Positions 8,804 to 16,819 of a stretch of DNA of 64,000 bases are shown here, piece by piece (positions within the stretch are counted from its first letter, which is position 1; every line of letters starts with the position of its first letter). The notes below the pieces were generated by a model. It saw only the letters and a program-made list of their open reading frames with translations, did no database searches and had not been told where the DNA came from. The stretch covers positions 3,436,501 through 3,500,500 of the forward strand of contig NZ_JBEWXT010000001.1 in the NCBI RefSeq assembly GCF_040538665.1, given 5' to 3'. The position numbers and the translations under genes are program-made. This DNA is from Aureibaculum sp. 2308TA14-22. Its GTDB lineage: Bacteria > Bacteroidota > Bacteroidia > Flavobacteriales > Flavobacteriaceae.

Positions 8804-9916
8804 ATGAAACCATCACCAAAACAGCTCTTCCTCCGTCAAACCACTTTACCAGAAGTAGGCAAAAGCGGACAACAAAAACTACAACAAACCACTGTGTTGA
8901 TTGTAGGTTGTGGCGGTTTAGGAAATACAGTTGCTACTTCCTTAGCTGGAAGTGGAATTGGCACTATCCATTTGGTGGATTTTGATGTCGTCGATGTCTC
9001 CAATTTGCATCGGCAATTGTTTTTTACACCTGACGATATTGGTAAACCAAAAGTCTTCATTTTAGGGAAATACTTAACCAAAATTGCCCCTTTTACGCAA
9101 GTTATTGAACATAATTTGGTCATTACCAAAGAGAATGTATTTGATCTAATTACCAAAGTTGATTATGTGCTGGATTGCACTGACAGTTTACCCACAAAAT
9201 ATTTATTGAGCGACGCTTGCGTATTGAGAAATAAGCCATTTATCTACGGTTCGCTCTATAAATACGACGGTTATGTGGCAAGTTTTAATATTCCGCAGGA
9301 CGATGGAAGCACAACGGCCAATTTACGAGATGCTTTTCCCGAAATATCCAAAGATGCCATACCAAATTGCTCTGAGATAGGTACGCTCAATACTATTGTA
9401 GGAATTATTGGGCTAATGCAGGCCAACGAAGTGCTAAAGTTGGTGTGCGGTATTGGCAAACCGCTTATTAACCAACTGCTCATTTACAATAGTTTAGAGA
9501 ATTCGCGATTTAAAATGAAGTTAAAAATGACTGATACTTGTCATTCAGAGCGTATACGAAGAATCTCACAACTATTTGAAAACGAAACTTATTTTGATGC
9601 CAATTGTGAACTGCAAGATAAAAGCTTGCTGATTTCTGCAAAAACCTTACGTAAAAAACTATCGCACGGTGAGGCATCTTTGGGGCTAACCATTATTTCT
9701 GTCATTGAAGATCTTGACATAAAATTACCGTTTAGTGTTCATAAAAAAATACCTTTGTCGCGGTTAAAAGTAGAAGAGCTCAATTTGCAAGAGAACAAAG
9801 AATATGTTATCGTATGTATGAGAGGTATTTCTAGCTATATTGCCACTCAAAAAATTAAAGAAACGTCTCCGAAAATTAACGTTTTAAGCTTAACAAACGG
9901 CATAAGTAATTACTAA
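8804..9916 (+). CDS. moeB: MoeB/ThiF-like adenylyltransferase with C-terminal rhodanese-like domain
   Basis: A 370-residue protein that would adenylate the MoaD C-terminus. The ATP-binding signature is GCGGLGNTVATSLAGSGIG (about 36-54), followed by the family block SNLHRQLFF (about 66-74), DCTDSLPTKYLL (about 126-137) and NCSEIGTLNTIVGIIGLMQANE (about 189-210). A rhodanese-like domain occupies about 290-370, with a candidate active-site Cys in VCMRGISSY. The linker carries a repeat-derived peptide (CHSERIRRIS) at about 246-256. The MoeB zinc CxxC pairs are not evident. It abuts the MutS-like gene with no spacer. Confidence 0.87.
   Translation: MKPSPKQLFLRQTTLPEVGKSGQQKLQQTTVLIVGCGGLGNTVATSLAGSGIGTIHLVDFDVVDVSNLHRQLFFTPDDIGKPKVFILGKYLTKIAPFTQVIEHNLVITKENVFDLITKVDYVLDCTDSLPTKYLLSDACVLRNKPFIYGSLYKYDGYVASFNIPQDDGSTTANLRDAFPEISKDAIPNCSEIGTLNTIVGIIGLMQANEVLKLVCGIGKPLINQLLIYNSLENSRFKMKLKMTDTCHSERIRRISQLFENETYFDANCELQDKSLLISAKTLRKKLSHGEASLGLTIISVIEDLDIKLPFSVHKKIPLSRLKVEELNLQENKEYVIVCMRGISSYIATQKIKETSPKINVLSLTNGISNY
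9539..9570. repeat. Intragenic copy of the TGTCATTCAGAGCG-type repeat
   Basis: Bases 9539-9570 read TGTCATTCAGAGCG followed by ACGAAGAATCTCAC. This resembles a repeat I know as common between genes in Bacteroidetes. Here it is inside the moeB-like gene, in frame, between the ThiF and rhodanese domains, and encodes CHSERIRRISQ. Confidence 0.65.
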
Positions 9917-11686
9917 ATGCAACAACCACTAGAATTTTACAAGTCTGAAAAGGCAAAATACGAACTAGAACTCAAGTCATTAAAAAACAAGTTAGCTACA
10001 TCTAGCACCATTAGATTGCTTCTTTTCGTAGCAATAGCATTGGGAGTTTATTTCTTTTTTGGGAACTTTAAACTCGTAGCGGGAATTGTAATGTTGGGAA
10101 TCGCTATGTTTTTATATTTGGTGCTAAGACATGGGCACCTGCAATATAAACGTGACTTTGTGAAGCAACTAATTTCCATTAACACCACTGAAATTGAAGT
10201 GCTTTATGGCAATTATCTCGATTTGGATGAAGGTTTAACTTATGAAAACCCCAAACATTTTTACAGTTACGATATTGATCTTTTTGGAAAAGGGTCGTTC
10301 TTTCAATACGTCAACCGAACGGTAACCAAAGAAGGCGAAAAGGAGTTTGCAAACCAATTGACACTAAATGCTATTGATGTCATTGAGCAAAAGCAAAATG
10401 GTATTAAAGAATTAGCAAAAATGCCCAAATGGCGACAAGAATTTTCGGCCATTGCCAGTTTGGTCAATGTGCAACATCCGGCAAAGCATATCATAAAATG
10501 GATTCACAATTATCAATCGGTTTTGCCAAAATTTATGGCAGTTTTACCAAGAATATTTTCTGTTATTTCATTGATTTTAATGGTTTTAACAAGTTTGGAG
10601 GTGATTACCTATCACCTTTTACTACTTTGGTTTTTTATTGGATTGGGCGTAGCTGGAGCCTATCTAAAAAAAGTAAATGCTATTTATGAAGATGCGGGAA
10701 AAGCAAAGGATACGTTTAAACAGTATCACAAACTGTTAGATAAGATCGAAACCACCACTTTTTCATCAGAAATATTGATTGCACAACAAAATGCCATCAA
10801 AACCGAAAGTGAAAAAGCCTCTGTTATTTTTAAGAAATTCTCAAAAATATTAGATGCTCTGGACCAACGTAATAATATGATAATGGCGGTAGTGGGTAAC
10901 GGGTTTCTGTTGTGGGATGTATACCAAGCTTTTAAAATTGAAAACTGGATAACTACTTACAAAGACAAGGTTGAAAATTGGTTTAAAGTCATTGCTTTTT
11001 TTGACGCCCAGAACAGTCTAGCTAATTTTGCTTTTAATCATCAAAATTATGTGTATCCTAAATTAAATGTAGAGAAAAACGTAATTCATGCAGAGCAACT
11101 GGGGCATCCATTATTGAAAACTACTAATCGTGTGGATAACGATTTTACTATTGAAAATCAGCAATTTTTTATTATTACCGGAGCGAATATGGCCGGTAAA
11201 AGTACTTTTTTACGTACCGTTTCTTTGGCAATTGTCATGGCAAATATAGGATTACCTGTTTGTGCCAAGTCATTTACATATTCTCCGATAAAATTAATTA
11301 CCAGTATGCGGACATCCGATTCATTGGCCGATGATGAATCCTACTTCTTTTCGGAATTAAAACGTTTAAAGTTCATTGTAGAAGAAATAAAAAACGACAA
11401 TTATTTTATTATTCTCGATGAAATTTTAAAGGGTACTAACAGCACCGATAAAGCCATTGGCTCTAAAAAGTTTGTGCAGAAATTAGTTGCTTCTAATTCC
11501 ACCGGAATTATCGCCACACATGACCTTAGTCTTTGCGAAATAGAAAAAGAACTCACTGCTATCAAAAACTACTACTTTGATGCCGAAATTATCAACGACG
11601 AGCTTCATTTTGATTACCAACTCAAAACAGGGGTCTGTAAAAATATGAACGCGTCGTTTCTGTTAAAGAAGATGGAGATAGTTTAA
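9917..11686 (+). CDS. MutS-family ATPase with membrane segments
   Basis: A 589-residue protein whose C-terminal 200 residues are a MutS-type ABC ATPase: Walker A GANMAGKSTFLRT (about 421-433), signature-like DDESYFFSELKRL (about 475-487), Walker B YFIILDEILKGTNS (about 496-509) and an ATHDLSL switch His. There is no mismatch-recognition domain. Instead, hydrophobic segments lie at about 33-72 and 208-250, so the protein is probably membrane-bound. It is one of the divergent MutS relatives of unknown role, not classical MutS or MutS2 (no Smr domain). It starts right after the moeB-like stop. Confidence 0.8.
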   Translation: MQQPLEFYKSEKAKYELELKSLKNKLATSSTIRLLLFVAIALGVYFFFGNFKLVAGIVMLGIAMFLYLVLRHGHLQYKRDFVKQLISINTTEIEVLYGNYLDLDEGLTYENPKHFYSYDIDLFGKGSFFQYVNRTVTKEGEKEFANQLTLNAIDVIEQKQNGIKELAKMPKWRQEFSAIASLVNVQHPAKHIIKWIHNYQSVLPKFMAVLPRIFSVISLILMVLTSLEVITYHLLLLWFFIGLGVAGAYLKKVNAIYEDAGKAKDTFKQYHKLLDKIETTTFSSEILIAQQNAIKTESEKASVIFKKFSKILDALDQRNNMIMAVVGNGFLLWDVYQAFKIENWITTYKDKVENWFKVIAFFDAQNSLANFAFNHQNYVYPKLNVEKNVIHAEQLGHPLLKTTNRVDNDFTIENQQFFIITGANMAGKSTFLRTVSLAIVMANIGLPVCAKSFTYSPIKLITSMRTSDSLADDESYFFSELKRLKFIVEEIKNDNYFIILDEILKGTNSTDKAIGSKKFVQKLVASNSTGIIATHDLSLCEIEKELTAIKNYYFDAEIINDELHFDYQLKTGVCKNMNASFLLKKMEIV

Positions 11687-11715
11687 AGTTAGATGTGAGG
11701 TCTGAAAACGTTGAA

Positions 11716-12354
11716 TTATTCTTTAAACGAATAAAACAACACTTTTTCGTTCTTTTTTAGAATAGCATCCAGTTGATCTAAAAAGTCAATGGTTACAGTT
11801 GGGCAGCCCCAACTTGTGGCTATTGGTTTTGGATAGGTTTCTTTTTCAGGCATTTCTTTCCAGCCATGTAAAACCACAATTCTTTTTCTCATATTGCTGT
11901 TGGTTTCTTCAAGTCCATCTATCCAATATTTGTAGTTTTTACCCCAACGGCTATATGCCCTTTTGCCCATTACTGCCATTCCTAATGAAGAACAATGGCT
12001 TTCACTTACATTGCTAAAAACCGTAGGAATTGCTTTGGTGTTTTTTCCTTTTCCGCTACCATGACAGACCAATGCTTTTTTGATAATGCTGTCCTTTTTT
12101 AAATCGACCACAAAAAGCCTGTTTTTACCGCTGTGCAAGCCGTAATTAATCATTATTGCAAATTTTTGGTTGTAATCGCCTTTCTTGGCAAAGCTTTTAA
12201 TATGTTCAATTTCTTTTGCGTAATCCAATTCTTTAGGTTCAGTATTTACTGTTTCTTCAACCAAATTCTGTTTTAGGTTAATTAAACCTTGTTTTTCTTT
12301 TTTGCAAGAGCAAAAAGATAGGATTAGTACTAAAATTGTAAACTTGTTAATCAT
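11716..12354 (-). CDS. L,D-transpeptidase-like (YkuD_2) lipoprotein
   Basis: A 212-residue lipoprotein with a signal peptide ending at C17 (LSFCSCKK). The catalytic fold shows KNRLFVVDLKKDSIIKKALVCHGSG, then the motif HGW about 35 residues before SWGCPTV, whose Cys is the expected nucleophile and whose His is the general base. This corresponds to the murein L,D-transpeptidase family with a YkuD_2-type domain. It would act on peptidoglycan in the periplasm. It is convergent with the MutS-like gene (29-base gap). Confidence 0.8.
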   Translation of the reverse strand: MINKFTILVLILSFCSCKKEKQGLINLKQNLVEETVNTEPKELDYAKEIEHIKSFAKKGDYNQKFAIMINYGLHSGKNRLFVVDLKKDSIIKKALVCHGSGKGKNTKAIPTVFSNVSESHCSSLGMAVMGKRAYSRWGKNYKYWIDGLEETNSNMRKRIVVLHGWKEMPEKETYPKPIATSWGCPTVTIDFLDQLDAILKKNEKVLFYSFKE

Positions 12355-12436
12355 ATTTGTTAGTTGTAATAATACCCCTCAAAGGGATAATTCCAACGAT
12401 TATTCACATTTGGATAATGATTTTACGCATTCCAAT

Positions 12437-12490
12437 TTACGCATAGCAACGTTCCCTTCCCTTAGGGAAGGGCTAGGGATGGGCTTTTTT
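12437..12490. repeat. Stop-codon-proximal palindromic repeat, copy 1 (after moaE)
   Basis: Read along the moaE strand, it begins AGCCCATCCCTAGCCCTTCC, one to seven bases after the moaE stop. It contains CCCTTCCC paired with GGGAAGGG and continues into a tail whose plus-strand form is TTACGCATAGCAACG. The same tail recurs in the copy at 13303-13352. Related elements are at 13253-13285, 21250-21298 and 51810-51860. Confidence 0.7.
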
Positions 12491-12491
12491 C

Positions 12492-12914
12492 TTACGGATG
12501 TGCGTTTACCCAAACCTCGCCATCCACAAAATGTTCTTTTTTCCAAATAGGTACGGTTTCTTTTAACGTATCAATGGCAAATTGACAAGCTGCAAACGCT
12601 GCTTTTCTATGTGCTGCCGAAATTGCAATAATTACCGGAATAGCACCAATTTTCAATTCGCCTTCTGCATGGTGAATGGCAATTCTTAAAATGTCAAAAT
12701 TCGCTAGAGCGGTGTCAGCTATTTTTTGCATTTCCTTTATAGCCATGGGTTTGTAAGTGGAAAAATCTAACAAGGTAACTTCCTTATCTTGAGTTTGGTT
12801 TCTAACAGTGCCGACAAATAATGCAATTCCACCACAAGAAGGATCCTGAACAAAATCATAACACGCTTGGATGTTGAGTTTATCAGCCGTTATTTTAATG
12901 GAACTATTAGACAT
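12492..12914 (-). CDS. moaE: Molybdopterin synthase catalytic subunit MoaE
   Basis: The 140-residue large subunit of molybdopterin synthase, which uses MoaD thiocarboxylate to put the dithiolene sulfurs on precursor Z. Family blocks seen are GGIALFVGTVRNQTQDKEV (about 30-48), LDFSTYKPMA (about 50-59), RIAIHHAEGELKIGA (about 78-92) and the C-terminal PIWKKEHFVDGEVWV (about 123-137) with the conserved Lys pair. It is on the opposite strand from moaA-moeB but the same strand as moaD, which lies beyond DUF3817. A -7-like box is at 12935-12942. Confidence 0.96.
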   Translation of the reverse strand: MSNSSIKITADKLNIQACYDFVQDPSCGGIALFVGTVRNQTQDKEVTLLDFSTYKPMAIKEMQKIADTALANFDILRIAIHHAEGELKIGAIPVIIAISAAHRKAAFAACQFAIDTLKETVPIWKKEHFVDGEVWVNAHP

Positions 12915-12981
12915 TTATTTTGTTTGAATTACTACAAATTTAATGAATCAAAGCGTATTTTTGCATTCAAATTTTAAACAC

Positions 12982-13263
12982 ATGAAAACCACCTTTAGAG
13001 TTGTATCCATATTAGAAGGGTTATCGTATTTAATATTACTATTTATTGCTGTGCCCATAAAGTATTTGGGCAATGACGAATCTTGGGTAAAAATGTTCGG
13101 TATGCCACATGGTTTGTTGTTTGTGGCTTATATTGTATTGGCTTATCTTATAAAATCCGAAATGAAATGGGGCACCAAAACCTTTTTAATAGTATTGGTA
13201 GCCTCAGTAATTCCGTTTGGAACATTTTATATTGATAGGAAATACTTGAGAAGCCCATCCTAA
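12982..13263 (+). CDS. DUF3817 family small membrane protein
   Basis: A 93-residue protein with three hydrophobic segments and the family pattern FRVVSILEGLSYLILLFIAVPIKY then MFGMPHGLLFVAYIVL. I chose the ATG at 12982 because a TAnnTTTG box at 12956-12963 lies between it and the upstream in-frame start at 12943. Its last codons (SPS) and stop are supplied by a dispersed palindromic repeat. Function unknown; it sits between moaE and moaD. Confidence 0.8.
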   Translation: MKTTFRVVSILEGLSYLILLFIAVPIKYLGNDESWVKMFGMPHGLLFVAYIVLAYLIKSEMKWGTKTFLIVLVASVIPFGTFYIDRKYLRSPS

Positions 13264-13285
13264 ATCCTTCCCGGAGGGAAGGATT
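13253..13285. repeat. Stop-codon-proximal palindromic repeat, copy 2 (end of DUF3817)
   Basis: AGCCCATCCTAAATCCTTCC is followed by GGAGGGAAGGAT. The TAA inside it is the DUF3817 stop codon. It has the same orientation relative to its gene as the other copies and faces the moaD copy 18 bases away, so the pair could form a large cruciform between convergent genes. Confidence 0.65.
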
Positions 13286-13302
13286 TTCATTTTGACAGAA
13301 AA

Positions 13303-13352
13303 TTACGCGTAGCCATATTCCCTTCCCTTTGGGAAGAGCTAGGGTTGGGTTT
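13303..13352. repeat. Stop-codon-proximal palindromic repeat, copy 3 (after moaD)
   Basis: Reading the moaD strand, AAACCCAACCCTAGCTCTTC is followed by CCAAAGGGAAGGG directly after the TAG stop. The far end carries the tail also seen at 12437-12451. Confidence 0.7.
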
Positions 13353-13595
13353 CTATCCTCCACTAACTGGTGGAATTAAAGCCACAACATCATTTTCTTT
13401 TAGTTGATGATTGTCATCAACATATGCTTCATTTACTGCAATAGAAAAGCTTTTGTAAGCTGCTAGTTTAGGGTATTCCTCAAGTAAAAAAGCTCTAAAA
13501 TTTACTATTGTTGTATTTTCTAGGGTTTGTAATTGCATCGAACTTTTTCCAATAACATCTTTAACAATCCCAAAAAGCAATAGTTCTATTTGCAT
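13353..13595 (-). CDS. moaD: Molybdopterin synthase sulfur carrier subunit MoaD
   Basis: An 80-residue ubiquitin-fold sulfur carrier ending in PPVSGG. The terminal Gly-Gly is adenylated by the MoeB-like protein and then thiocarboxylated. Conserved features are the N-terminal strand IELLLFGIVKDVIG and NDVVALIPPVSGG. It is divergent from the SulP gene with a very short shared upstream region, and is the partner of moaE about 440 bases away on the same strand. Confidence 0.93.
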   Translation of the reverse strand: MQIELLLFGIVKDVIGKSSMQLQTLENTTIVNFRAFLLEEYPKLAAYKSFSIAVNEAYVDDNHQLKENDVVALIPPVSGG

Positions 13596-13615
13596 ATCGT
13601 TTTATTTAATTACAT

Positions 13616-13623
13616 TACTTTTG
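13616..13623 (+). promoter_or_regulatory. Candidate -7 box for the SulP gene
   Basis: TACTTTTG matches the Bacteroidetes -7 consensus TAnnTTTG. Its position implies transcription starting near 13630, which favours the TTG at 13648 as the translation start. A TTG at 13590-13592 is a possible -33 element, but the spacing is longer than usual. Confidence 0.45.
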
Positions 13624-13647
13624 TTAAAAGTAAAGATAATAAATATC

Positions 13648-15375
13648 TTGAGTAAAATCTTTCCAATATTAGACTGGCTTCCCAATTATAAAACATCTTT
13701 TTTAAGAGGAGATATTTTTGCTGGGTTAACTATTGGTATTATTTTGATTCCACAAGGTATTGCTTACGCCATAATTGCTGGTTTGCCACCTATTTATGGT
13801 TTGTACACAGCGTTAATTCCACAATTAATCTATACTGTTTTTGGTACATCAAGGCAACTTTCGACAGGACCAACGGCGTTAGACTCCTTAATAATAGCTT
13901 CGGGTGTATCAACATTAGCCGTTTTGGGATCGGATAATTATGTAACCATTGTTTTGCTCTTAACATTAATGGTGGGTTGTGTGCAATTTATTGTAGGGAC
14001 ATTTAGATTAGGTTTTATCGTTAATTTTATATCAAGGCCAGTCTTAACAGGTTTTGTAACCGCAGCTGCATTAATAATTGCCTTAAGTCAGTTTAAAGAT
14101 TTATTGGGCTTGGATGTTTCACGTAGTAATCACATTCAAACTATCGTTTCAAATCTTTTTGAAAAAATAAACGAAATAAATTTTAATACTTTAATAGTAG
14201 GCTTAGTTTCCATTCTAATAATTTATGGATTAAGAGCAATTCACAAAAAAATACCAGGTCATTTATTAATTGTTATTATTGGCATTTTAATAATGAAATG
14301 GTTTGGTAATTATTTTACAGATGTAGAAATTGTAAAGGAAATCCCGAAAGGGTTTCCGCCATTTGCTATTCATGATTTTGACATTACATTAATTCAAAAA
14401 TTAATGCCTATTGCGTTAACGTTGGCCTTTACTGGATTTTTACAAGGAATATCAATAGCTAAGGCCTTGGACGAAGATGCTATTGAATCTAGCTTAAAGC
14501 CTAATAAAGAACTAATTGCATTAGGTCTAGGAAATGTTGTAGGTTCTTTTTTTGGGTCATATACATTTACAGGAAGTTTTTCAAGATCTGCCATTAACAA
14601 AGAAGCTGGTGCCAATACTGCTATGGCTAATATAGTAGCAGCATTGTTTATCCTAGTAACCATTTTGTTTTTAACTCCCGTTTTTTATTATTTACCAAAA
14701 ACAGTTTTAGCTGCAATAATAATCACAGCTGTGTTAGGGATGATAAAAATAAAAGACATCAAATTTTTATGGAAAACCAATAAGAAAGATTTTATAATGA
14801 TGTTGGTTACTTTAATTATTACACTTACTATTGGTATAAAAGAGGGAATTATGGTCGGTGTAATGGTTTCCATTTTTGCAGTAATTTTTGAAACTTCAAG
14901 ACCTCATATGGCGGTTTTAGGCAAAGTACCTAACACCACGCATTTTTATAGAAATAAAGAGCGTTTTAATGATGTAGAAATACATAACGAATTTCTAATT
15001 ATCAGGTTCGATTCACAATTGTATTTTGCCAATACCAACTATTTTAAAGAAAAACTAGATGAATTTGTATTGGAAAAAGGTGATGATTTAAAATTAATTA
15101 TTATTGATGCCGAGGTAATTAATAATATTGATAGTAGTGGTATTGCTGCACTAAATGACCTTTTAAGAAAGTATAATGGTAGAGGTATTAAAATATACTT
15201 TACCAGTATTAAAGGGCCCGTACGAGACGCCTTTACCAAAAGTGGATTGGTGAACAGAATTGGTGCAGAAAATTGTTTTATGAGCATTCAAGAAGCGGTC
15301 GATTGTTATCTTAATAAAGATAATACAGAACGGCAAAGAAAATATACCCAATATATAGATCAAGCAAATAAATAA
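13648..15375 (+). CDS. SulP-family anion permease with STAS domain
   Basis: A 575-residue transporter. SulP signature blocks are DIFAGLTIGIILIPQGIAYAIIAGLPPIYGLY (about 20-51) and FSRSAINKEAGANTAMANI (about 310-328), within 10-12 membrane segments to about 425. A cytoplasmic STAS domain follows at about 440-560 with the IDSSG motif. The frame is open to a TTG at 13621, but the TTG at 13648 gives MSKIFPILDWLPNYK, matching family N-termini, and lies after a promoter-like box. Sulfate is the usual substrate; its position beside moaD makes molybdate worth considering. Confidence 0.88.
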   Translation: MSKIFPILDWLPNYKTSFLRGDIFAGLTIGIILIPQGIAYAIIAGLPPIYGLYTALIPQLIYTVFGTSRQLSTGPTALDSLIIASGVSTLAVLGSDNYVTIVLLLTLMVGCVQFIVGTFRLGFIVNFISRPVLTGFVTAAALIIALSQFKDLLGLDVSRSNHIQTIVSNLFEKINEINFNTLIVGLVSILIIYGLRAIHKKIPGHLLIVIIGILIMKWFGNYFTDVEIVKEIPKGFPPFAIHDFDITLIQKLMPIALTLAFTGFLQGISIAKALDEDAIESSLKPNKELIALGLGNVVGSFFGSYTFTGSFSRSAINKEAGANTAMANIVAALFILVTILFLTPVFYYLPKTVLAAIIITAVLGMIKIKDIKFLWKTNKKDFIMMLVTLIITLTIGIKEGIMVGVMVSIFAVIFETSRPHMAVLGKVPNTTHFYRNKERFNDVEIHNEFLIIRFDSQLYFANTNYFKEKLDEFVLEKGDDLKLIIIDAEVINNIDSSGIAALNDLLRKYNGRGIKIYFTSIKGPVRDAFTKSGLVNRIGAENCFMSIQEAVDCYLNKDNTERQRKYTQYIDQANK

Positions 15376-15420
15376 AATACACTTTTTTAAACCCCTGACG
15401 TAATCTGTCAAAATCACCAC

Positions 15421-15428
15421 TACATTTG
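15421..15428 (+). promoter_or_regulatory. Candidate -7 box for the VOC gene
   Basis: TACATTTG matches TAnnTTTG and lies 53 bases before the VOC start. A small inverted repeat (TGACGTAATCTGTCA) lies just upstream near 15398-15412. Confidence 0.45.
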
Positions 15429-15480
15429 CACTATGTTTAACCAAACTTGTTACTATAACAAGCTATAAAAATTTACAATT

Positions 15481-15858
15481 ATGAAAAGTGCAGTTAGTTG
15501 GTTTGAAATTCCAGTAACGGATTTTAACAGAGCAAAAAAGTTTTACACTACAGTATTGGGTATTGGAATTAAAGACCACCCAATGCCAGACCCTACAATG
15601 GAATATGGTGTGTTTGACTACAAACCTGAAGAAGATGGAATTAGTGGAGCCATTTTTAAGGGCGAAGGGCAACATCCATCAATGGACGGTACAACCGTGT
15701 ATTTGAATGGAGGCAATGATTTAAACCTTCCATTAAGTAGAGTGGAACGTGCTGGTGGTAAAGTTTTAATGCCCAAAACGGATATCGGCGAAAATGGCTT
15801 CTTTGCTTTATTGGCGGATACTGAAGGCAATAAAGTAGCATTGCACTCTATGTCTTAA
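15481..15858 (+). CDS. VOC-family (glyoxalase/bleomycin-resistance fold) protein
   Basis: A 125-residue single-domain protein with two beta-alpha-beta modules: SWFEIPVTDFNRAKKFYTTVLGI at the start and FALLADTEGNKVALHSMS at the end, the usual VOC bookends. Substrate unknown; many relatives are annotated only as VOC or glyoxalase-like. A WYL-type regulator follows on the same strand, so the pair might be a sensor/enzyme unit, but this is not shown by the sequence. Confidence 0.82.
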   Translation: MKSAVSWFEIPVTDFNRAKKFYTTVLGIGIKDHPMPDPTMEYGVFDYKPEEDGISGAIFKGEGQHPSMDGTTVYLNGGNDLNLPLSRVERAGGKVLMPKTDIGENGFFALLADTEGNKVALHSMS

Positions 15859-15968
15859 TTAAAAAAGACACAAGCCTTATAGAATCAAGAGTCAAGACAA
15901 AAAGCTTTAAAAAATAAAGTCTTGGTTCTTGATTCTAACCGTCCTGATTTTTGCCTCTTTTCTTTTAC

Positions 15969-15976
15969 TACCTTTG
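15969..15976 (+). promoter_or_regulatory. Candidate -7 box for the WYL regulator
   Basis: TACCTTTG, a full match to TAnnTTTG, ends 6 bases before the ATG at 15983. A TTG at 15951-15953 could be the -33 element with a short spacer. The transcript would have almost no leader. Confidence 0.45.
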
Positions 15977-15982
15977 CAAAGC

Positions 15983-16672
15983 ATGCAACAACTATCACGA
16001 CTAATAGCTATATTAACGCTGTTAAAATCAAAGCGAATTTTAACCGCAACTGAACTTTCTAAAAAGTTTGAAGTTAGTGTTAGAACCATTTATAGAGATA
16101 TTAGAAAATTGGAAGTTGCGGGAGTTCCTATTATAACTTTAGAAGGTCGGGGATATAGTTTAATGGATGGTTATGTTGTTGCACCCGTTCAGTTTACCGA
16201 AAAACAAGCCAATGCGTTAATCACGGCTCAACATATTGTAAACAAGTCTAACGATGCTTCTTTTGTAAATGATTTTGAAGAAGCCATGACTAAAATAAAG
16301 TCGGTATTTAGAACCTCTATCCAGCAAAAAAGCGAATTGCTACACAGTAAAATTCACGTTTTTAACTTTAAACAGGAAAAGGTGCCCAGCAATGCCCTTT
16401 CCGAATTGCAATTGGCAATAACCAATTTTAATTTAACTGAAATTAATTATCGCAAAGCTGATCAAATAGATACTACTTTTAGGGTTATTGAACCTTGTGC
16501 TATCTTTGCTACGGATAACAAATGGATCTTAATTGCTTGGTGTCATTTAAGAAAAGATTACAGGGCTTTTAGAGTAGATCGTATTCAGCATTTTAAGATA
16601 CTACCGACGCAATTTGAAGATAGAAAATTTGATTTGCAAACTTTTTATAAGTCAAGACCTTATAATCCTTAA
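15983..16672 (+). CDS. YafY-type HTH/WYL-domain transcriptional regulator
   Basis: A 229-residue regulator with a DeoR-like helix-turn-helix at residues 1-60 (RLIAILTLLKSKRILTATELSKKFEVSVRTIYRDIRKL) and a WYL-type ligand-binding domain at about 140-229 (PCAIFATDNKWILIAWCHLRKDYRAFRVDRI). I chose the ATG at 15983; the frame is open to 15929, but that start precedes the promoter-like box. WYL regulators sense nucleic-acid-like or other small ligands. Target genes are unknown; the VOC gene upstream is a candidate. Confidence 0.85.
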   Translation: MQQLSRLIAILTLLKSKRILTATELSKKFEVSVRTIYRDIRKLEVAGVPIITLEGRGYSLMDGYVVAPVQFTEKQANALITAQHIVNKSNDASFVNDFEEAMTKIKSVFRTSIQQKSELLHSKIHVFNFKQEKVPSNALSELQLAITNFNLTEINYRKADQIDTTFRVIEPCAIFATDNKWILIAWCHLRKDYRAFRVDRIQHFKILPTQFEDRKFDLQTFYKSRPYNP

Positions 16673-16793
16673 CCCAGATTATGCATTGGAGATTTGTTAT
16701 GAGGGTTTGGAGTCGCAATAGATTTTTTAATACATAATCTGTGTTTAACATTTCTTTGTAATTATTGTTACCTAAGTTTCTTATATTAGTCAG

Positions 16794-16801
16794 TATCTTT
16801 G
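16794..16801 (+). promoter_or_regulatory. Candidate -7 box for the MBL-rhodanese gene
   Basis: TATCTTTG matches TAnnTTTG, 18 bases before the start codon at 16820. No clear TTG is seen at the ideal -33 distance. Confidence 0.45.
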
Positions 16802-16819
16802 TAATCTAAATTTTGAATT

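Noticed and set aside
12302-12550. An open frame on the plus strand across the moaE downstream repeat
   Set aside because: It runs through repeat sequence and the ends of two genes on the other strand, with no family resemblance.
13148-13363. A minus-strand frame between DUF3817 and moaD
   Set aside because: It consists mainly of the two facing palindromic repeats and antisense of DUF3817.
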